NCBI GenBank assembly: GCA_030039615.1
Contig: JASHVF010000055.1
Coordinates: forward strand, 1 to 7,006
Length of the DNA stretch: 7,006 nucleotides
Direction: 5' to 3'
DNA from: Gammaproteobacteria bacterium
GTDB taxonomy: Bacteria > Pseudomonadota > Gammaproteobacteria > Steroidobacterales > Steroidobacteraceae
The notes beneath the pieces are model-generated. The model saw only the letters and a list, made by a program, of their open reading frames with translations, was not told the DNA's origin and searched no databases. Both the position numbers and the translations under genes were made by a program. Below, one piece after another: positions 6,994-7,006 of the stretch (its first letter is position 1; each line of letters opens with the position of its first letter).

Positions 6994-7006
6994 GGAGACT
7001 GCAGCG

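Noticed and set aside
1..7006. CRISPR array, tRNA/rRNA genes, riboswitch
   Set aside because: On reading both strands I saw no regularly spaced direct repeats, no tRNA cloverleaf and no rRNA sequence. The only gaps long enough for a leader RNA (2602-2774 and 6706-6840) show no riboswitch core I recognise.

Overview
The window is GC-rich, gene-dense bacterial DNA. A TonB-dependent outer-membrane receptor shows a Gram-negative host. The receptor style (TonB box EIIVTASRR after an AAAQ-type signal cleavage site) and a TPR-sulfotransferase next to it resemble catabolic loci of sphingomonads or of Steroidobacter/Nevskia-like Gammaproteobacteria. The sequence alone does not settle the taxon.

Layout: (i) 2-2601, plus strand, a compact apparent operon. 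It holds the 3' end of an NCS1-type nucleobase/hydantoin-like permease, a complete classical short-chain dehydrogenase/reductase (SDR), a second paralogous SDR that has lost its catalytic lysine and several cofactor motifs, and a small NTF2/SnoaL-like protein. The first junction overlaps by 10 nt; the next two gaps are 14 and 19 nt. (ii) 2602-2774, a 173-nt regulatory gap with a weak hairpin, a perfect TTGACA -35 element and a TGTCCTA/TAGGACA inverted repeat. (iii) 2775-5243, plus strand, an 822-residue TonB-dependent receptor. (iv) 5257-6705, minus strand, a TPR-sulfotransferase fusion convergent with the receptor and only 13 nt from it. (v) 6706-7006, the upstream region of the sulfotransferase with one imperfect palindrome, followed by what looks like the C-terminal remnant of an IS630-type transposase.

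Taken together, the receptor could bring a small organic compound across the outer membrane and the permease across the inner membrane, with the SDRs and the SnoaL-like protein acting on it inside. The substrate cannot be read from the sequence. The most notable point is the tandem pair of one intact SDR and one degenerate SDR, which suggests a catalytic subunit with a pseudoenzyme partner. No RNA genes, CRISPR array or complete mobile element were seen.
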